DNA from: Aurantimonas sp036549475
Lineage (GTDB): Bacteria; Pseudomonadota; Alphaproteobacteria; Rhizobiales; Rhizobiaceae
Reading direction: 5' to 3'
Length of the DNA stretch: 64,000 nt
Assembly (NCBI RefSeq): GCF_036549475.1
Contig: NZ_JAZHLI010000008.1
Location: 1 to 64,000, forward strand
Below the pieces are notes generated by a model, which had not been told where the DNA came from, searched no databases, and worked only from the letters and a program-made list of their open reading frames with translations. Positions 37,201 to 45,806 of the stretch are shown here, one piece after another. The first letter of the stretch is position 1, and every line of letters begins with the position of its first letter. The translations under genes were made by a program, and so were the position numbers.

Positions 37201-37420
37201 GGCACGCGTGGCGCTTGGCTACGTCATCGTCGGGGGTCTCGGCCTTGCCACCTTCTCGACGCTCTTCGTTACCCCGGTCGCCTATCTCATCCTCGGCCGG
37301 TTCTCGACGCCGAACGCCGAAAAGACCGCCCGGCTGCAGCGCGATATCGCCGAGGCGGAAGCGGCCCATGCCGAGCGCGGACGCAACCGGGACGACGCAG
37401 CGGTGGCGCCGGCGGAATAA
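34253..37420 (+). CDS. RND multidrug efflux pump, inner-membrane subunit (AcrB/MexF family)
   Basis: A 1055-residue proton-driven pump with twelve membrane helices and two large periplasmic loops, the normal HAE1 length. The N-terminus FTSLFIRRPVLTIVVNLLIV is typical, and helix 4 carries the proton-relay pair in LATGMVVDDAIIVLENI. Conserved GxxxM-type and LLVGIMAKNGILIVEFANQL blocks are present. The start overlaps the adaptor stop (ATGA). The substrate cannot be read from sequence; no regulator or outer-membrane factor is adjacent. Confidence 0.94.
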   Translation: MSTPPKPDGITAFTSLFIRRPVLTIVVNLLIVVAGLAAFSAIEVRELPNVDRPVISVSIDFPGASPETVDRQITGEIESAVARVSGISSVSSKSEFGDSRVTIEFTDTTDLNVAASDVRNAVSRIANSPPEGAEEPRIVKADADAQAIMRLAVTAPTMSIEDLTTLVEDRIADQLAAVEGVADLQIYGEREKIIYVDVDPDQLATRGLTLGNVSTALQNAALDVPAGSLGSPSQDLIVRADANVTSPEEFERIFLDDRTRLRDVASVRFGPDDAASQLRRNGETGVGMGVVRQAGSSTLDISDGIRAEVANLNDTLPDGVTVRVTSDDATFINGAIHEVEIALAISVAVVIFVIFLFLLNVRATIIPAVTMPIALIGVVAFIYLAGFSINILTLLALVLATGMVVDDAIIVLENIVRRRDMGASPQAAAVLGTREVFFAVMSTTATLAAVFVPISFLPGQAGGLFREFGFVLAMAVVISSFIALTLCPMLAAHLLKSREAERRPGPFQRTVRWAGSRLAGLYALSLRFCLAFPLLIVVGAGIFSFAAYLVFLQMPQELTPTEDRGVVLMSISAPQGASLDYTNAQLRRVEDVVMPYVENGEADNVFAISGRGSANSAFLVVSLKDWAVRARSQQEIVAEINGKLRRITGVRAFAIQPNSLGIRGGGRGLQFAVAGQNFEELAQTADKLLAAMQADGRWGDVRLSEDATQPQLSVLIDRARASDLGIDIDGLATAMQALLDGREIGQTYVEDKQVPIKLIASSDPVNDPDDMRNIFLKASDGRIVPMSTVASVEEKPIAPALTRENRSRAVSLSAQIPDGYSIQEGWTDLQVFAEDVLPADQRLVPLAEAATLNETNSGLALVFGFAVVIIILVLAAQFESFVSAFIIIATVPLGVACAIFALDFFGMSLNLYSQIGLVLLVGIMAKNGILIVEFANQLREEGLPVREAIEQAALIRLRPVMMTMIATVVGGVPLVLASGAGAEARVALGYVIVGGLGLATFSTLFVTPVAYLILGRFSTPNAEKTARLQRDIAEAEAAHAERGRNRDDAAVAPAE

Positions 37421-37602
37421 CCCGGCAGGCACCGCGGACCGATAGGCTCCGAGCGGGCAAGACCACGTCGCCGCTCCCACGATCTCGGGCGAGCGCCGTG
37501 CAGCGGAACGGTCGCAGAAGGGCGCTCCAACCGATGAAATCTTCGCCTCAAGACATCCGAAAATCGATTCCGATTTGCGGGCCGATGCTGTAGAACGCCG
37601 CC

Positions 37603-39450
37603 ATGGCACCCCCTCCCCTATTGCGCCTCGATGGCGTCCGCCTCACCTTCGGCGGCACGCCGCTTCTGACTGGCGTCGAGCTGAACGTCCTGCCGGGCGA
37701 GCGCATCGCGCTGGTCGGCCGCAACGGCTCCGGCAAGTCGACCCTGATGAAGATCGCCGCCGGACAGGTCGAGCCCGACGGCGGCGAGGTTTTCCTGAAG
37801 CCCGGCACCACCCTGCGCTATCTGCCGCAGGAGCCCGATTTCGGCGACTTCACGACGGTCGGCGCCTATGTCGCCTCCGGTCTCGGCCCGGCCGACGATC
37901 CGTACCGCGTCACCATGTGCCTCGACGCTCTGGGCCTGACGGAGGACATGGACCCGCAGCATCTGTCGGGCGGCGAGGCCCGCAGGGCGGCGCTGGCCCG
38001 AACCCTGGCGCCCGAGCCCGACGTCGTGCTCCTCGACGAGCCGACCAACCATCTCGACCTGCCGACCATCGAATGGCTGGAAGACGAAGTGCGCCAGATG
38101 AAGAGCGCCGTCGTCGTGATCAGCCATGACCGGCGGTTCCTGGAACGGGTCACCCGCGCCACCGTCTGGATCGATCGCGGGTCGGCCAAGCGCCTTGACC
38201 AGGGCTTTGGTGCCTTCGAGGCCTGGCGCGACAAGGTGCTGGAAGAGGAAGAGCGCGACCTGCAGAAGCTCGATCGCAAGATCGTGCGCGAGGAGCACTG
38301 GCTTCGCTACGGCGTGACCGCTCGGCGCACCCGCAACCAGCGCCGTCTGGAAGGCCTCCACAATTTGCGCCAGGAGCGCCGGGACACGCGCCGCGCGATC
38401 GGCCAGGTGTCGATGGAGGCAAGCGCGACCCGCGAGAGCGGCAAGCTGGTCATCGAGGCTTTTGGCATATCGAAAGCCTATGACGGGCGTACGCTGGTCG
38501 ACGATTTCTCCACCCGCATCGCGCGCGGCGACCGGGTCGGTTTCGTGGGTCCGAACGGCATCGGCAAGACCACGCTCCTGAAGATGCTCATCGGCGAACT
38601 GAAGCCGGATTCCGGCCGGGTGAAGCTCGGCACCAATCTCGACCTCGCCTTCCTCGACCAGAAGCGGGCGGCACTGGCCGACGACCTGTCGGTTCAGGAC
38701 GCCATCACCGACGGCCGTGGCGACCAGGTCATGGTCAATGGCGAGCCGCGCCACGTGGTCGGCTATCTCAGGGACTTCCTGTTCACGCCCGAGCAGATCC
38801 GCACCCCGGCCGGCAAGCTGTCCGGCGGGGAGCGGGCCCGCCTGCTGCTGGCCAAGACGCTGGCGACCCCGGCAAATTTCCTCGTCCTCGACGAGCCGAC
38901 CAACGATCTCGACATGGAGACGCTGGACCTGCTCGAGGAACTGATCGCCAATTATCCCGGTACCGTGCTCCTGGTCAGCCACGATCGCGATTTCCTCGAC
39001 CGCACCGTCACCAGCACCATCTCGCCGGACGGCAACGGCCACTGGCTGGAATATGCCGGCGGCTACAGCGACATGGTCGCGCAGCGCCGCGACGCGGCAA
39101 AGACAGCCTCCGCCGGCGCAGGCAGATCGTCCGACAAGGGCGTTGCAAAAAGCGGCGGCAAGCCCGGTTGCGGCTCGTCCTCGGGCGCTGTGAACGACCG
39201 GAAAGCGGGTGCCGCCAAGCTCTCCTTCAAGCAGAAATTCGCCCTCGAGAACCTGCCCAGGGAGATTGCCCGTCTGGAGGCGGCGATCGCCAAGGCCGAG
39301 GCGGAAATTGCCGATCCGGCGCTGTTCACCAGGAACCCCGACCGCTTCGCCGGCCTCGCCGCCGGGATCGACCGGGATCGCGCGGCGCTGGCCAAGGCCG
39401 AGGACGAGTGGCTGGAGCTGGAAATGACCCGCGCCGACGCGGAAAGCTAG
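37603..39450 (+). CDS. uup: ABC-F ATPase Uup
   Basis: A 615-residue soluble protein with two ABC ATPase domains. The first has Walker A GRNGSGKST (residues 39-47), signature LSGGEARRAALAR and Walker B VVLLDEPTNHLD; the second has GPNGIGKTT, LSGGERARLLLAK and FLVLDEPTNDLD. The linker between them is charged (P-site tRNA-interaction motif region), and the C-terminus is a basic linker plus coiled coil (LENLPREIARLEAAIAKAEAEI in parts), which defines Uup. ABC-F proteins act on the ribosome; Uup also affects transposon excision and branched DNA. Confidence 0.9.
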   Translation: MAPPPLLRLDGVRLTFGGTPLLTGVELNVLPGERIALVGRNGSGKSTLMKIAAGQVEPDGGEVFLKPGTTLRYLPQEPDFGDFTTVGAYVASGLGPADDPYRVTMCLDALGLTEDMDPQHLSGGEARRAALARTLAPEPDVVLLDEPTNHLDLPTIEWLEDEVRQMKSAVVVISHDRRFLERVTRATVWIDRGSAKRLDQGFGAFEAWRDKVLEEEERDLQKLDRKIVREEHWLRYGVTARRTRNQRRLEGLHNLRQERRDTRRAIGQVSMEASATRESGKLVIEAFGISKAYDGRTLVDDFSTRIARGDRVGFVGPNGIGKTTLLKMLIGELKPDSGRVKLGTNLDLAFLDQKRAALADDLSVQDAITDGRGDQVMVNGEPRHVVGYLRDFLFTPEQIRTPAGKLSGGERARLLLAKTLATPANFLVLDEPTNDLDMETLDLLEELIANYPGTVLLVSHDRDFLDRTVTSTISPDGNGHWLEYAGGYSDMVAQRRDAAKTASAGAGRSSDKGVAKSGGKPGCGSSSGAVNDRKAGAAKLSFKQKFALENLPREIARLEAAIAKAEAEIADPALFTRNPDRFAGLAAGIDRDRAALAKAEDEWLELEMTRADAES

Positions 39451-39608
39451 ACAGCAACGGGAGCGCGTTTCCTCCCCGGCCCGAAAGGGTCAGCCCGGTG
39501 CAACCTTCGTCTGCGACGAACAAGCGCCGGATGATATGGCGCAATGGGCGATGAAGCCCGTCTGAGCTGCAGGGTCCGGCGGAACGCAATGCCGCAGAAG
39601 GGCCCCGC

Positions 39609-41699
39609 ATGGCCGTCGACACGCTAAGACCCATCGCATCAGTCGAATCCAAGGGTGGCCGCGACATCGGCTTCGCCGTTGCCGTCGTCTTCGTCCTGAC
39701 CGTTCTGTTCGTCCCGATCCCGGCCTTCCTGATCGACATGGGCCTGGCGCTCTCGATCGCATTGTCGGTGCTGATCCTGATGGTCGCCCTGTGGATCCAG
39801 AAGCCGCTGGACTTCTCGGCCTTTCCGACCGTTCTCCTGCTGGCAACCATGCTGCGGCTGTCGCTGAACATCGCCACAACCCGGGTCATCCTGTCGGAAG
39901 GCCACGAGGGCGTGAACGCCGCCGGTCACGTCATCGGCGGCTTCTCGCAATTCGTGATGGGCGGCGACTTCTTCATCGGCATCGTGGTCTTCGTGATCCT
40001 GATCGTCGTCAACTTCATGGTGATCACCAAGGGCGCCACGCGTATCGCGGAAGTCGGCGCCCGCTTCACCCTCGACGCCATCCCCGGCAAGCAGATGGCC
40101 ATCGATGCCGACATGTCCTCGGGCCTCATCGACGAGAAGCAGGCCCATGCGCGGCGCAAGGAACTGGAGGAGGAAAGCGCCTTCTTCGGTTCGATGGACG
40201 GTGCCTCGAAGTTCGTGCGCGGCGACGCCATCGCCGGCCTGATCATTACCGCGGTCAACGTCTTCGGCGGGATCATCATCGGCATTACCCGCCACGACAT
40301 GGACGCTGCGGGCGCCGCCGAAGTCTTCACCAAGCTGTCGGTCGGCGACGGCCTCGTCTCGCAGATCCCGGCCCTGATCGTCTCGCTGGCGGCCGGCCTG
40401 CTGGTCTCCAAGGGCGGCACCCGCGGCGCGGCCCAGACGGCCGTCCTGGGACAGCTCGGCTTCTACCCCCGCGCCCTTGCGGTCGCCGCCGGCCTGATGG
40501 CGCTGCTCGCCCTGCTGCCGGGCCTGCCCTTCATTCCCTTCATGCTGCTTGCCGTGATCATGGCCTCCATCGCCTACCTGGTGCCCAAGCGCCGCAACGA
40601 GGAGTTCCGCCAGGCCGAGGCCAGCCGGGCCGAGGAGACCCAGGCCGCCCAGAACGCCGAGCGCAACTCGGTGAAGGAATCGCTCAAGATCGTCGAGATC
40701 GAGCTGGTCTTCGGCAAGCAGACCTCGGCGCATCTCCTGTTGCAGCGCGACGAGATGGCCCACCGGGTGCAGAAGATGCGCCGCCGCTTCGCCGCGCGCT
40801 ATGGCTTCGTGGTGCCCGAGATCAAGCTGTCGGACGATCTGGCGCTGGATCCGAAATCCTACGCCATCAAGATCCACGGCACGACGGTCGCCACGCAGCA
40901 GTTGCGGCTGGGCGAATCGATGGTCGTTCTCGGCGATGCCGGCGCGCCGGACGTGCCGCACGATCTGACCAAGGAGCCGGCCTTCGGCATGCGTGCGGCC
41001 TGGGTCTCCGAGACCTTTGCCACGGAAGTGCGGCGCCAGGGCTTCGAGCCGATCGACACGCTGTCGATCGTCCTCACCCACCTGTCCGAGACGATCCGCA
41101 ACAACCTGGCACAGCTCCTGTCCTACAAGGACATGCGCACCCTGCTCGATCGCCTGGAGCCGGAGTACAAGCGCCTGATCGACGAGATCATCCCGGCGAA
41201 CATGTCGTATTCGGGCCTGCAGGCCGTCCTCAAGCTGCTGCTCGCCGAACGCGTCTCGGTCCGCAATCTCAACCTGATCCTGGAAGCCATCGCCGAGATC
41301 GCGCCGCATGTGCGCCGTTCCGAGCAGATCGTCGAGCATGTGCGCATGCGCATGGCGCAGCAGATCTGCGGCGATCTCCTGCACAACGGCCAGCTCGGCG
41401 TCCTGCGTCTCGGCAACCAGTGGGATCTCGCCTTCCACCAGGCGCTCAAGCGCGACGCCAAGGGCGAGGTCGTCGAGTTCGACATCGATCCGCGGCTGGT
41501 CGAGCAATTCGCCACCGAGGCCACCAAGGTCATTCGCGAGAAGATGGACCAGGGCGAGATGTTCGTGCTGGTCGCGGCGCCCGACGCCCGCCCGTATGTG
41601 CGCATGATGATCGAGCGCATCTTCGTCACCCTGCCGGTGCTGTCGCATCTGGAAATCGCACGCGGCGTCGACATCCGGGCGCTCGGATCGATCTCATGA
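39609..41699 (+). CDS. flhA: Flagellar type III export gate protein FlhA
   Basis: A 696-residue export-gate protein: about eight N-terminal membrane helices (to residue ~330) with the FHIPEP-region block KQMAIDADMSSGLIDEKQA, then a long cytoplasmic domain that docks chaperone-substrate complexes. Length is normal. The stop overlaps the fliR ATG. FlhA works with FliR and FliQ in the gate. Here fliQ is about 7 kb away and in opposite orientation, unlike other rhizobia where flhA follows it. Confidence 0.97.
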   Translation: MAVDTLRPIASVESKGGRDIGFAVAVVFVLTVLFVPIPAFLIDMGLALSIALSVLILMVALWIQKPLDFSAFPTVLLLATMLRLSLNIATTRVILSEGHEGVNAAGHVIGGFSQFVMGGDFFIGIVVFVILIVVNFMVITKGATRIAEVGARFTLDAIPGKQMAIDADMSSGLIDEKQAHARRKELEEESAFFGSMDGASKFVRGDAIAGLIITAVNVFGGIIIGITRHDMDAAGAAEVFTKLSVGDGLVSQIPALIVSLAAGLLVSKGGTRGAAQTAVLGQLGFYPRALAVAAGLMALLALLPGLPFIPFMLLAVIMASIAYLVPKRRNEEFRQAEASRAEETQAAQNAERNSVKESLKIVEIELVFGKQTSAHLLLQRDEMAHRVQKMRRRFAARYGFVVPEIKLSDDLALDPKSYAIKIHGTTVATQQLRLGESMVVLGDAGAPDVPHDLTKEPAFGMRAAWVSETFATEVRRQGFEPIDTLSIVLTHLSETIRNNLAQLLSYKDMRTLLDRLEPEYKRLIDEIIPANMSYSGLQAVLKLLLAERVSVRNLNLILEAIAEIAPHVRRSEQIVEHVRMRMAQQICGDLLHNGQLGVLRLGNQWDLAFHQALKRDAKGEVVEFDIDPRLVEQFATEATKVIREKMDQGEMFVLVAAPDARPYVRMMIERIFVTLPVLSHLEIARGVDIRALGSIS

Positions 41700-42451
41700 C
41701 GGTAGAACTGTCGGAACTCGTCTTCTCGCTGTTCCTGATCTTCTGCCGCTTCGGCTCCTGCCTCCTCCTGATGCCGGGGTTCTCGTCCTCGCGCGTGCCG
41801 ATGCAGGTGCGGCTCTTCCTGTCGCTCGCCATCTCGATCGCGCTGTCACCGGCGCTCCTGCCGACGCTGCAGCCGCTGGTGGCAGCGGCCGACGACAACG
41901 GCAAGCTGGCGCTGATGATCACCGAGATCCTCAACGGCCTGTTCATCGGCCTCCTCGGCCGCAGCTTCATGATCGCGCTGCAGTTCGGCGGCCATGTCAT
42001 CGCCAACTCCATCGGCATGGGCATGCAGATGGGCGTGAACATCGACGAGACCGACCCGATGCCCGCGGTCGCTTCGCTGATCACGCTGACCGCCACAACG
42101 CTGATCTTCGTCCTCAATCTGCATGGCGAGATCGCCCGTGCGCTGGTCGCGTCCTACTCCGCCATGCCGGCGTCCGCCGGCTTCTCGATCCGCGGCAGCC
42201 TGGTCAACATCACCGACAATCTCGACGAGGCTTTCCTGCTGTGCCTGCGGATCACGGCCCCGTTCGTGATCTACGGCATCGTCGTCAATTTCGCGATCGG
42301 CCTCGCCAACAAGCTGACGCCGACCATCCCGATCTACTTCATCTCCCTGCCCTTCGTGCTCGCCGGCGGACTGGTCCTGCTCGGCTACACGATCGGCGAC
42401 TTCCTGGTGCTGTTCATGCAGGATTTCGAGCGCTGGGTGCTGGTGGGATGA
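41696..42451 (+). CDS. fliR: Flagellar export protein FliR
   Basis: A 251-residue export-gate membrane protein with about six helices, including FLIFCRFGSCLLLMPGF, LALMITEILNGLFIGLLGR and AFLLCLRITAPFVIYGIVV. It is coupled by four-base overlaps to flhA upstream and to the FliJ-like gene downstream. FliR forms the gate core with FliP and FliQ. Confidence 0.96.
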   Translation: MTVELSELVFSLFLIFCRFGSCLLLMPGFSSSRVPMQVRLFLSLAISIALSPALLPTLQPLVAAADDNGKLALMITEILNGLFIGLLGRSFMIALQFGGHVIANSIGMGMQMGVNIDETDPMPAVASLITLTATTLIFVLNLHGEIARALVASYSAMPASAGFSIRGSLVNITDNLDEAFLLCLRITAPFVIYGIVVNFAIGLANKLTPTIPIYFISLPFVLAGGLVLLGYTIGDFLVLFMQDFERWVLVG

Positions 42452-42855
42452 GCGACGAGAGATCGCGCGTGCGCCGGCTCGACCGCATCCTCAAGGTGCA
42501 GGGCCAGAAGCGGCTCCTGGAGGAATGGCGACTGTCGAATCTGCGCCAGGAGCGCGACGACATCGACAAGGACGACGTGGCGCTTCTCGACAGCCTGGGC
42601 ACGGAGTCGCAGCTGCACGGCCTCTTCATCGAGGCGAAGGTTCGCAACCTGCGCCGCAACGAGGTCAAGCGCAGCGCCAATCTCAAGGACCAGAGCGCCA
42701 CGGCGCAGCGCATCACGTCGACGCGCCGCGCGGAAAAGGGCGTCGCAAAGGTGCGCGACGATGCTCGCCGCGCGCGGGACGCCGACGAGGAGGCACGCAG
42801 CCTGGACGCCAGCGTCGAGGGTCATCTCGCGCGCCGACACCCCAGCTTCGAATAA
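42448..42855 (+). CDS. FliJ-like coiled-coil flagellar protein
   Basis: A 135-residue, highly charged helical protein (KRLLEEWRLSNLRQERDDID, KVRDDARRARDADEEARSLD) with no membrane segment. Its size, coiled-coil character and position directly after fliR fit a FliJ-like export chaperone/stator of the flagellar ATPase. Sequence is too degenerate to prove. Rhizobia carry an unnamed gene at this place. The ATG overlaps the fliR stop. Confidence 0.6.
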   Translation: MSDERSRVRRLDRILKVQGQKRLLEEWRLSNLRQERDDIDKDDVALLDSLGTESQLHGLFIEAKVRNLRRNEVKRSANLKDQSATAQRITSTRRAEKGVAKVRDDARRARDADEEARSLDASVEGHLARRHPSFE

Positions 42856-42911
42856 GCCCGCGACGCTAGAAACGCGTCGAACCTTCCCGTGCCCAAGCTG
42901 CGTATCCGCCG

Positions 42912-43424
42912 ATGACCAATCCCGCCAGTCTCCAGGCCATCCTGCCCGCCACGCAGCCGGCGACCGCCAGGACTGCGCCTGCCCGCAAGAGCTCAGGCAC
43001 CGACGTCGAGAGCTTCGTGGCGGCGCTCGACGCGGCGAAGACGACGAAGCCTGATGGCGGCAGCACGCCCTCAGCGCCGATCGTTCCGCTCGTCGCCCAC
43101 AGATCACGGGTCGCCTCGCCCCTCGAACAGTTCGAGGGGTTCGTCCTGCGCAGCTTCGTGGAATCGATGCTGCCGAGCGAAGCCTCGAGTTATTTCGGTG
43201 AAGGCACCGCCGGCGAAGTCTGGCGCTCGATGATGGCCGAAGAGATCGGCAACGAGCTGGCCAAGAACGGCGGCATCGGCATCGCCGACTCGATCCGCAG
43301 CCGCGAGAAGCCGGCGCCCGCCTCCGGCGAAGGGACCCTCACGGCGGCGGGCGGCCTCGACCGCATGCTCCGGCAGGCCGATCTGGCCCGTGCCGGCGCC
43401 ATCCGTGACAACGTTTCAGAATAG
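42912..43424 (+). CDS. FlgJ-like rod-binding protein
   Basis: A 170-residue protein with a Pro/Ala-rich N-terminus and a rod-binding-type helical domain (about residues 70-150): LEQFEGFVLRSFVESMLPSE, GTAGEVWRSMMAEEIGNELAKNG and IADSI. It matches the N-terminal rod-binding half of FlgJ and lacks the muramidase half, as is usual in Alphaproteobacteria. It would cap rod assembly in the periplasm. Start ATG 42912. Confidence 0.75.
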   Translation: MTNPASLQAILPATQPATARTAPARKSSGTDVESFVAALDAAKTTKPDGGSTPSAPIVPLVAHRSRVASPLEQFEGFVLRSFVESMLPSEASSYFGEGTAGEVWRSMMAEEIGNELAKNGGIGIADSIRSREKPAPASGEGTLTAAGGLDRMLRQADLARAGAIRDNVSE

Positions 43425-43436
43425 GAGTTGCAGACC

Positions 43437-43796
43437 GTGGACATCGCCTTCAGCAAAGCCGTCGACCGCCTCGAGGCGGTCCTGACCGCCGAAACCGGCG
43501 CGCTCGCCAGCGGCGCACCGATCGATCTCGGAGAGATCGCGGCCCGCAAAAACCAGAGCCTTCTGGAATTCTCCCGGCTCAGCCGCCGCATGCCCCCGCG
43601 CGAGAAGGACGACGAACCGGCATTCGGCGATCGCCTGAAGCGGCTGGCCGGCCTTCTGGAAGAGAACCGGCGGACGCTGGAGCTGCACGTCACGGCCAGC
43701 CACCAGGTGTCGGAGATGATCTCCCGCTCGCTCGCCGACGCGGATTCGGACGGCACCTATAGCGCCCAGCTGGGCCGCCCGGCAGCCGCGCGGTGA
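43437..43796 (+). CDS. FlgN-like flagellar chaperone
   Basis: A 119-residue helical protein (FSKAVDRLEAVLTAETGALA, ARKNQSLLEFSRLSR, DRLKRLAGLLEENRRTLELH) with the pattern of FlgN, the chaperone of the hook-filament junction proteins FlgK and FlgL. GTG 43437 is preferred because GGAG lies nine bases upstream; TTG 43428 would be too close to it. It overlaps the next gene by four bases (GTGA). Confidence 0.6.
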   Translation: MDIAFSKAVDRLEAVLTAETGALASGAPIDLGEIAARKNQSLLEFSRLSRRMPPREKDDEPAFGDRLKRLAGLLEENRRTLELHVTASHQVSEMISRSLADADSDGTYSAQLGRPAAAR

Positions 43797-44257
43797 TCAA
43801 GCTTCTGGCGGTCGGCTTGTGGGTCTGCGCCGTGACGCTCGGATCGAGCTACGTCATGGCGTCGATCAACTCCGCACCCACGGAGGTGGCGGAGCCGGAT
43901 TATTTTGCCGGGCTCGACTATCGCAAGACCGAGAACATCACGATTCCGATGATCAAGGATTCGGCGATCCGGGGCTATATCCTGGCGCGCTTCGTCTACA
44001 CGATCGATGGCAAGACGGTGAGCGAGCTCAAGGTCCCGCCGGACCCGTTCATTCTCGACGAGGCGTTCCGCCGGCTCTATTCGACCGACGGCTTCGACTT
44101 CGACGAGCCGACCCGGTTCGACATGACTTCGCTCACCGACGGAATCCGCGACGCGGTCAATGCCCGCTACAGCAAGGAAATCGTCAAGGAGATCCTGGTC
44201 GACCAGTTCGACTTCATCGCCAAGGAAGAGATCCGCAACGGCCGGGCCGGAGGCTAG
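43793..44257 (+). CDS. FliL-like flagellar membrane protein
   Basis: A 154-residue protein with one N-terminal helix (LLAVGLWVCAVTLGSSYVMA) and a periplasmic domain (ITIPMIKDSAIRGYILARFV, ARYSKEIVKEILVDQFDFIAKE). The layout resembles FliL, which surrounds the stator, but identity is weak. True fliL in rhizobia lies in another operon with fliP, so this may be a second, diverged FliL-like protein. GTG start overlaps the FlgN-like stop. It closes the rightward flagellar run. Confidence 0.55.
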   Translation: MIKLLAVGLWVCAVTLGSSYVMASINSAPTEVAEPDYFAGLDYRKTENITIPMIKDSAIRGYILARFVYTIDGKTVSELKVPPDPFILDEAFRRLYSTDGFDFDEPTRFDMTSLTDGIRDAVNARYSKEIVKEILVDQFDFIAKEEIRNGRAGG

Positions 44258-44266
44258 GTCGGGCGT

Positions 44267-44608
44267 TCAGTCGGTGACCGCATAGAAGCGGCCCGTCAGG
44301 CGGTGCATGTCGGCCCGTGTGCCCGGCCGTGGGGGGCCGGCAAAGCGTACCCCGATTTCCGGGCCTCGCGACCAGACCACGAGAGCCAGGCGGAACGCAT
44401 TGTCCGCCTCGTCATAGACCGCCAGCCGCGCAGGAACCCGGTCCGCATTAAACCGACGGATGCGGCATCCGCTCTCCGACACGTCGATGGCGGTGCCGTC
44501 CTCGATGAAGCGCCCCGCGACAGTGACCAGCTTGACCGGACGCAGGCGCGTACGGCGGCGCGATGCCATCCGGCTGTCATGACTGCTGGTGATCGAGGAC
44601 CCGGCCAT
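44267..44608 (-). CDS. PilZ-domain protein (c-di-GMP receptor)
   Basis: A 113-residue protein consisting almost only of a PilZ domain: the RxxxR element (RRRTRLRPVK) and the D/NxSxxG element (IDVSESGCRIR) are both present, then a beta-rich part (LALVVWSRGPEIGVRFAGPPR). These residues bind c-di-GMP. ATG 44608; ATG 44569 would start just before the RxxxR. Its place in the flagellar region suggests control of motility by c-di-GMP. It is convergent with the FliL-like gene, nine bases apart. Confidence 0.8.
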   Translation of the reverse strand: MAGSSITSSHDSRMASRRRTRLRPVKLVTVAGRFIEDGTAIDVSESGCRIRRFNADRVPARLAVYDEADNAFRLALVVWSRGPEIGVRFAGPPRPGTRADMHRLTGRFYAVTD

Positions 44609-44707
44609 GCGCCAACATAACGCGCGGATGCCGAACAAATCCTGAAGGCCGCCTCCGCTCTTTGGCCGGCCTGCGGTGCACGCAGAAAGCATTAACCGTT
44701 CGATGCG

Positions 44708-45262
44708 ATGGTGGATGGGAAATCCAGCTCCGGACCAGTTCCGGCGTCTGGCCCAGTCAGTCCAGCGTTCATCGAGGTCGTCTTGTCCGCGTCAGGTCCT
44801 GCATTCTCCGACGCCGGCCGCAACAAGGCCGCTGCCGAAACCAGTTCCGACCGGATCGGCTTGCTCGGCGGCACGCTGTTCGTCCTCTCGATCCTCTTCT
44901 TCGGCGCCGTCAACGCCATCTCGTCGCTGGATCCGGGCTATTTCGACCGCCTGCTGCTGTCGGCCATGCGCAGCGACGAGATCGACCCGATCGAGACCGG
45001 ATCGACCGACAAGGAAGGCGGGACCGGCGTCCCGGCGATGCCGGTGTCGGCCGTCGTGCGCACCAAGCCGCTGACGCCCGAGGACTTCCAGATCATCATG
45101 GTGTTCCAGTCCGAGGCCCATCTCGCATCGCCCGACGAACTCTGGCGCGTGCGCGTGGGCTCGCAGGTCCCGGGTCTCGGCAAGATCCTCGCCATTGAAT
45201 CCGGCAGCAACGGCGGCACGGTGAAGACCGAAAACGCCACGCTGACCGGCGTCCCGAAATAG
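44708..45262 (+). CDS. Membrane protein of unknown function in the flagellar interval
   Basis: A 184-residue protein with one membrane helix (GLLGGTLFVLSILFFGAVNAI, about residues 51-72) and a periplasmic part with low-complexity Gly/Thr and a small beta-rich C-terminus (DELWRVRVGSQVPGLGKILA). No family recognised; the C-terminal hydrophilic repeat-like layout recalls SPOR/cell-envelope proteins only in a general way. Start ATG 44708 has no clear ribosome binding site, so the start is uncertain. Convergent with the PHA-system gene. Confidence 0.6.
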   Translation: MVDGKSSSGPVPASGPVSPAFIEVVLSASGPAFSDAGRNKAAAETSSDRIGLLGGTLFVLSILFFGAVNAISSLDPGYFDRLLLSAMRSDEIDPIETGSTDKEGGTGVPAMPVSAVVRTKPLTPEDFQIIMVFQSEAHLASPDELWRVRVGSQVPGLGKILAIESGSNGGTVKTENATLTGVPK

Positions 45263-45292
45263 GGTTTCGTCAGCCGGCCTCGCGCTGACCCC

Positions 45293-45604
45293 CTACTTCT
45301 TCTCCAGCAGAACCTGGCCTTCCTTGCGCAGGCGACCCTTCAGCTTCTCGGCGATGGCGGCCAGGAAGGTCGGCAGGTCGATTTCCAGATGCACCGACTC
45401 GTCGAGGACGTCGAGGCGTCCGGTGACGCGCTGGCCCATCACCCGGGCATGGAAGTCGAGATGGTCGCCGGTCCAGATATCCTCGAACTTGACCATGCCC
45501 CCAAGCATGTCCTGGCGCAGCCGGTCGAAGCCCTCGTCGATGCGTTGGCGTGCCGTCTGGCGCGTCAGCTTGTGCGGAATGTCGACCTTGATCGTTTCGG
45601 CCAT
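45293..45604 (-). CDS. Polyhydroxyalkanoic acid system family protein
   Basis: A 103-residue soluble protein: IKVDIPHKLTRQTARQRIDE, GFDRLRQDMLGG, WTGDHLDFHARVMGQRVTGR, LPTFLAAIAEKLKGRLR. This is the family annotated as PHA granule-associated or PHA system (PF09650-like). The biochemical role is unknown. It is alone, between a terminator hairpin and the unknown membrane gene. Confidence 0.8.
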   Translation of the reverse strand: MAETIKVDIPHKLTRQTARQRIDEGFDRLRQDMLGGMVKFEDIWTGDHLDFHARVMGQRVTGRLDVLDESVHLEIDLPTFLAAIAEKLKGRLRKEGQVLLEKK

Positions 45605-45722
45605 GAAAAGCTCCTCGTCTCGTTCCTGACCATATGGCTACCCTGCCATTGTCAGACAACGGTGACCCGCGACGATGGTCGCTGGCGACATCCCCGCTGA
45701 TCGCAAACGCATGCCGAAACGC

Positions 45723-45754
45723 AAGAAGGGGCAGCCGCGAGGCCACCCCTTCTT
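45723..45754 (-). terminator. Terminator-like hairpin between the helicase and PHA-system genes
   Basis: Perfect 9-bp stem AAGAAGGGG / CCCCTTCTT with a GC-rich loop that can pair further (GGC/GCC). Located 118 bases upstream of the helicase frame's end on the plus strand, i.e. after the DEAD-box gene (minus strand ends at 45807). No T-run beyond GCGTTT. Confidence 0.6.
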
Positions 45755-45806
45755 CAGTTCTGCAAACTTGCCTGCCTTTCGCCCCTACGGGCTCGGGCCG
45801 GCGCCG

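Noticed and set aside
31107..37609. Very long open frames on the minus strand opposite the PRC-barrel and RND genes
   Set aside because: They lie antisense to well-recognised genes, encode His/Asp/Arg-rich low-complexity sequence and arise from GC-rich codon use.
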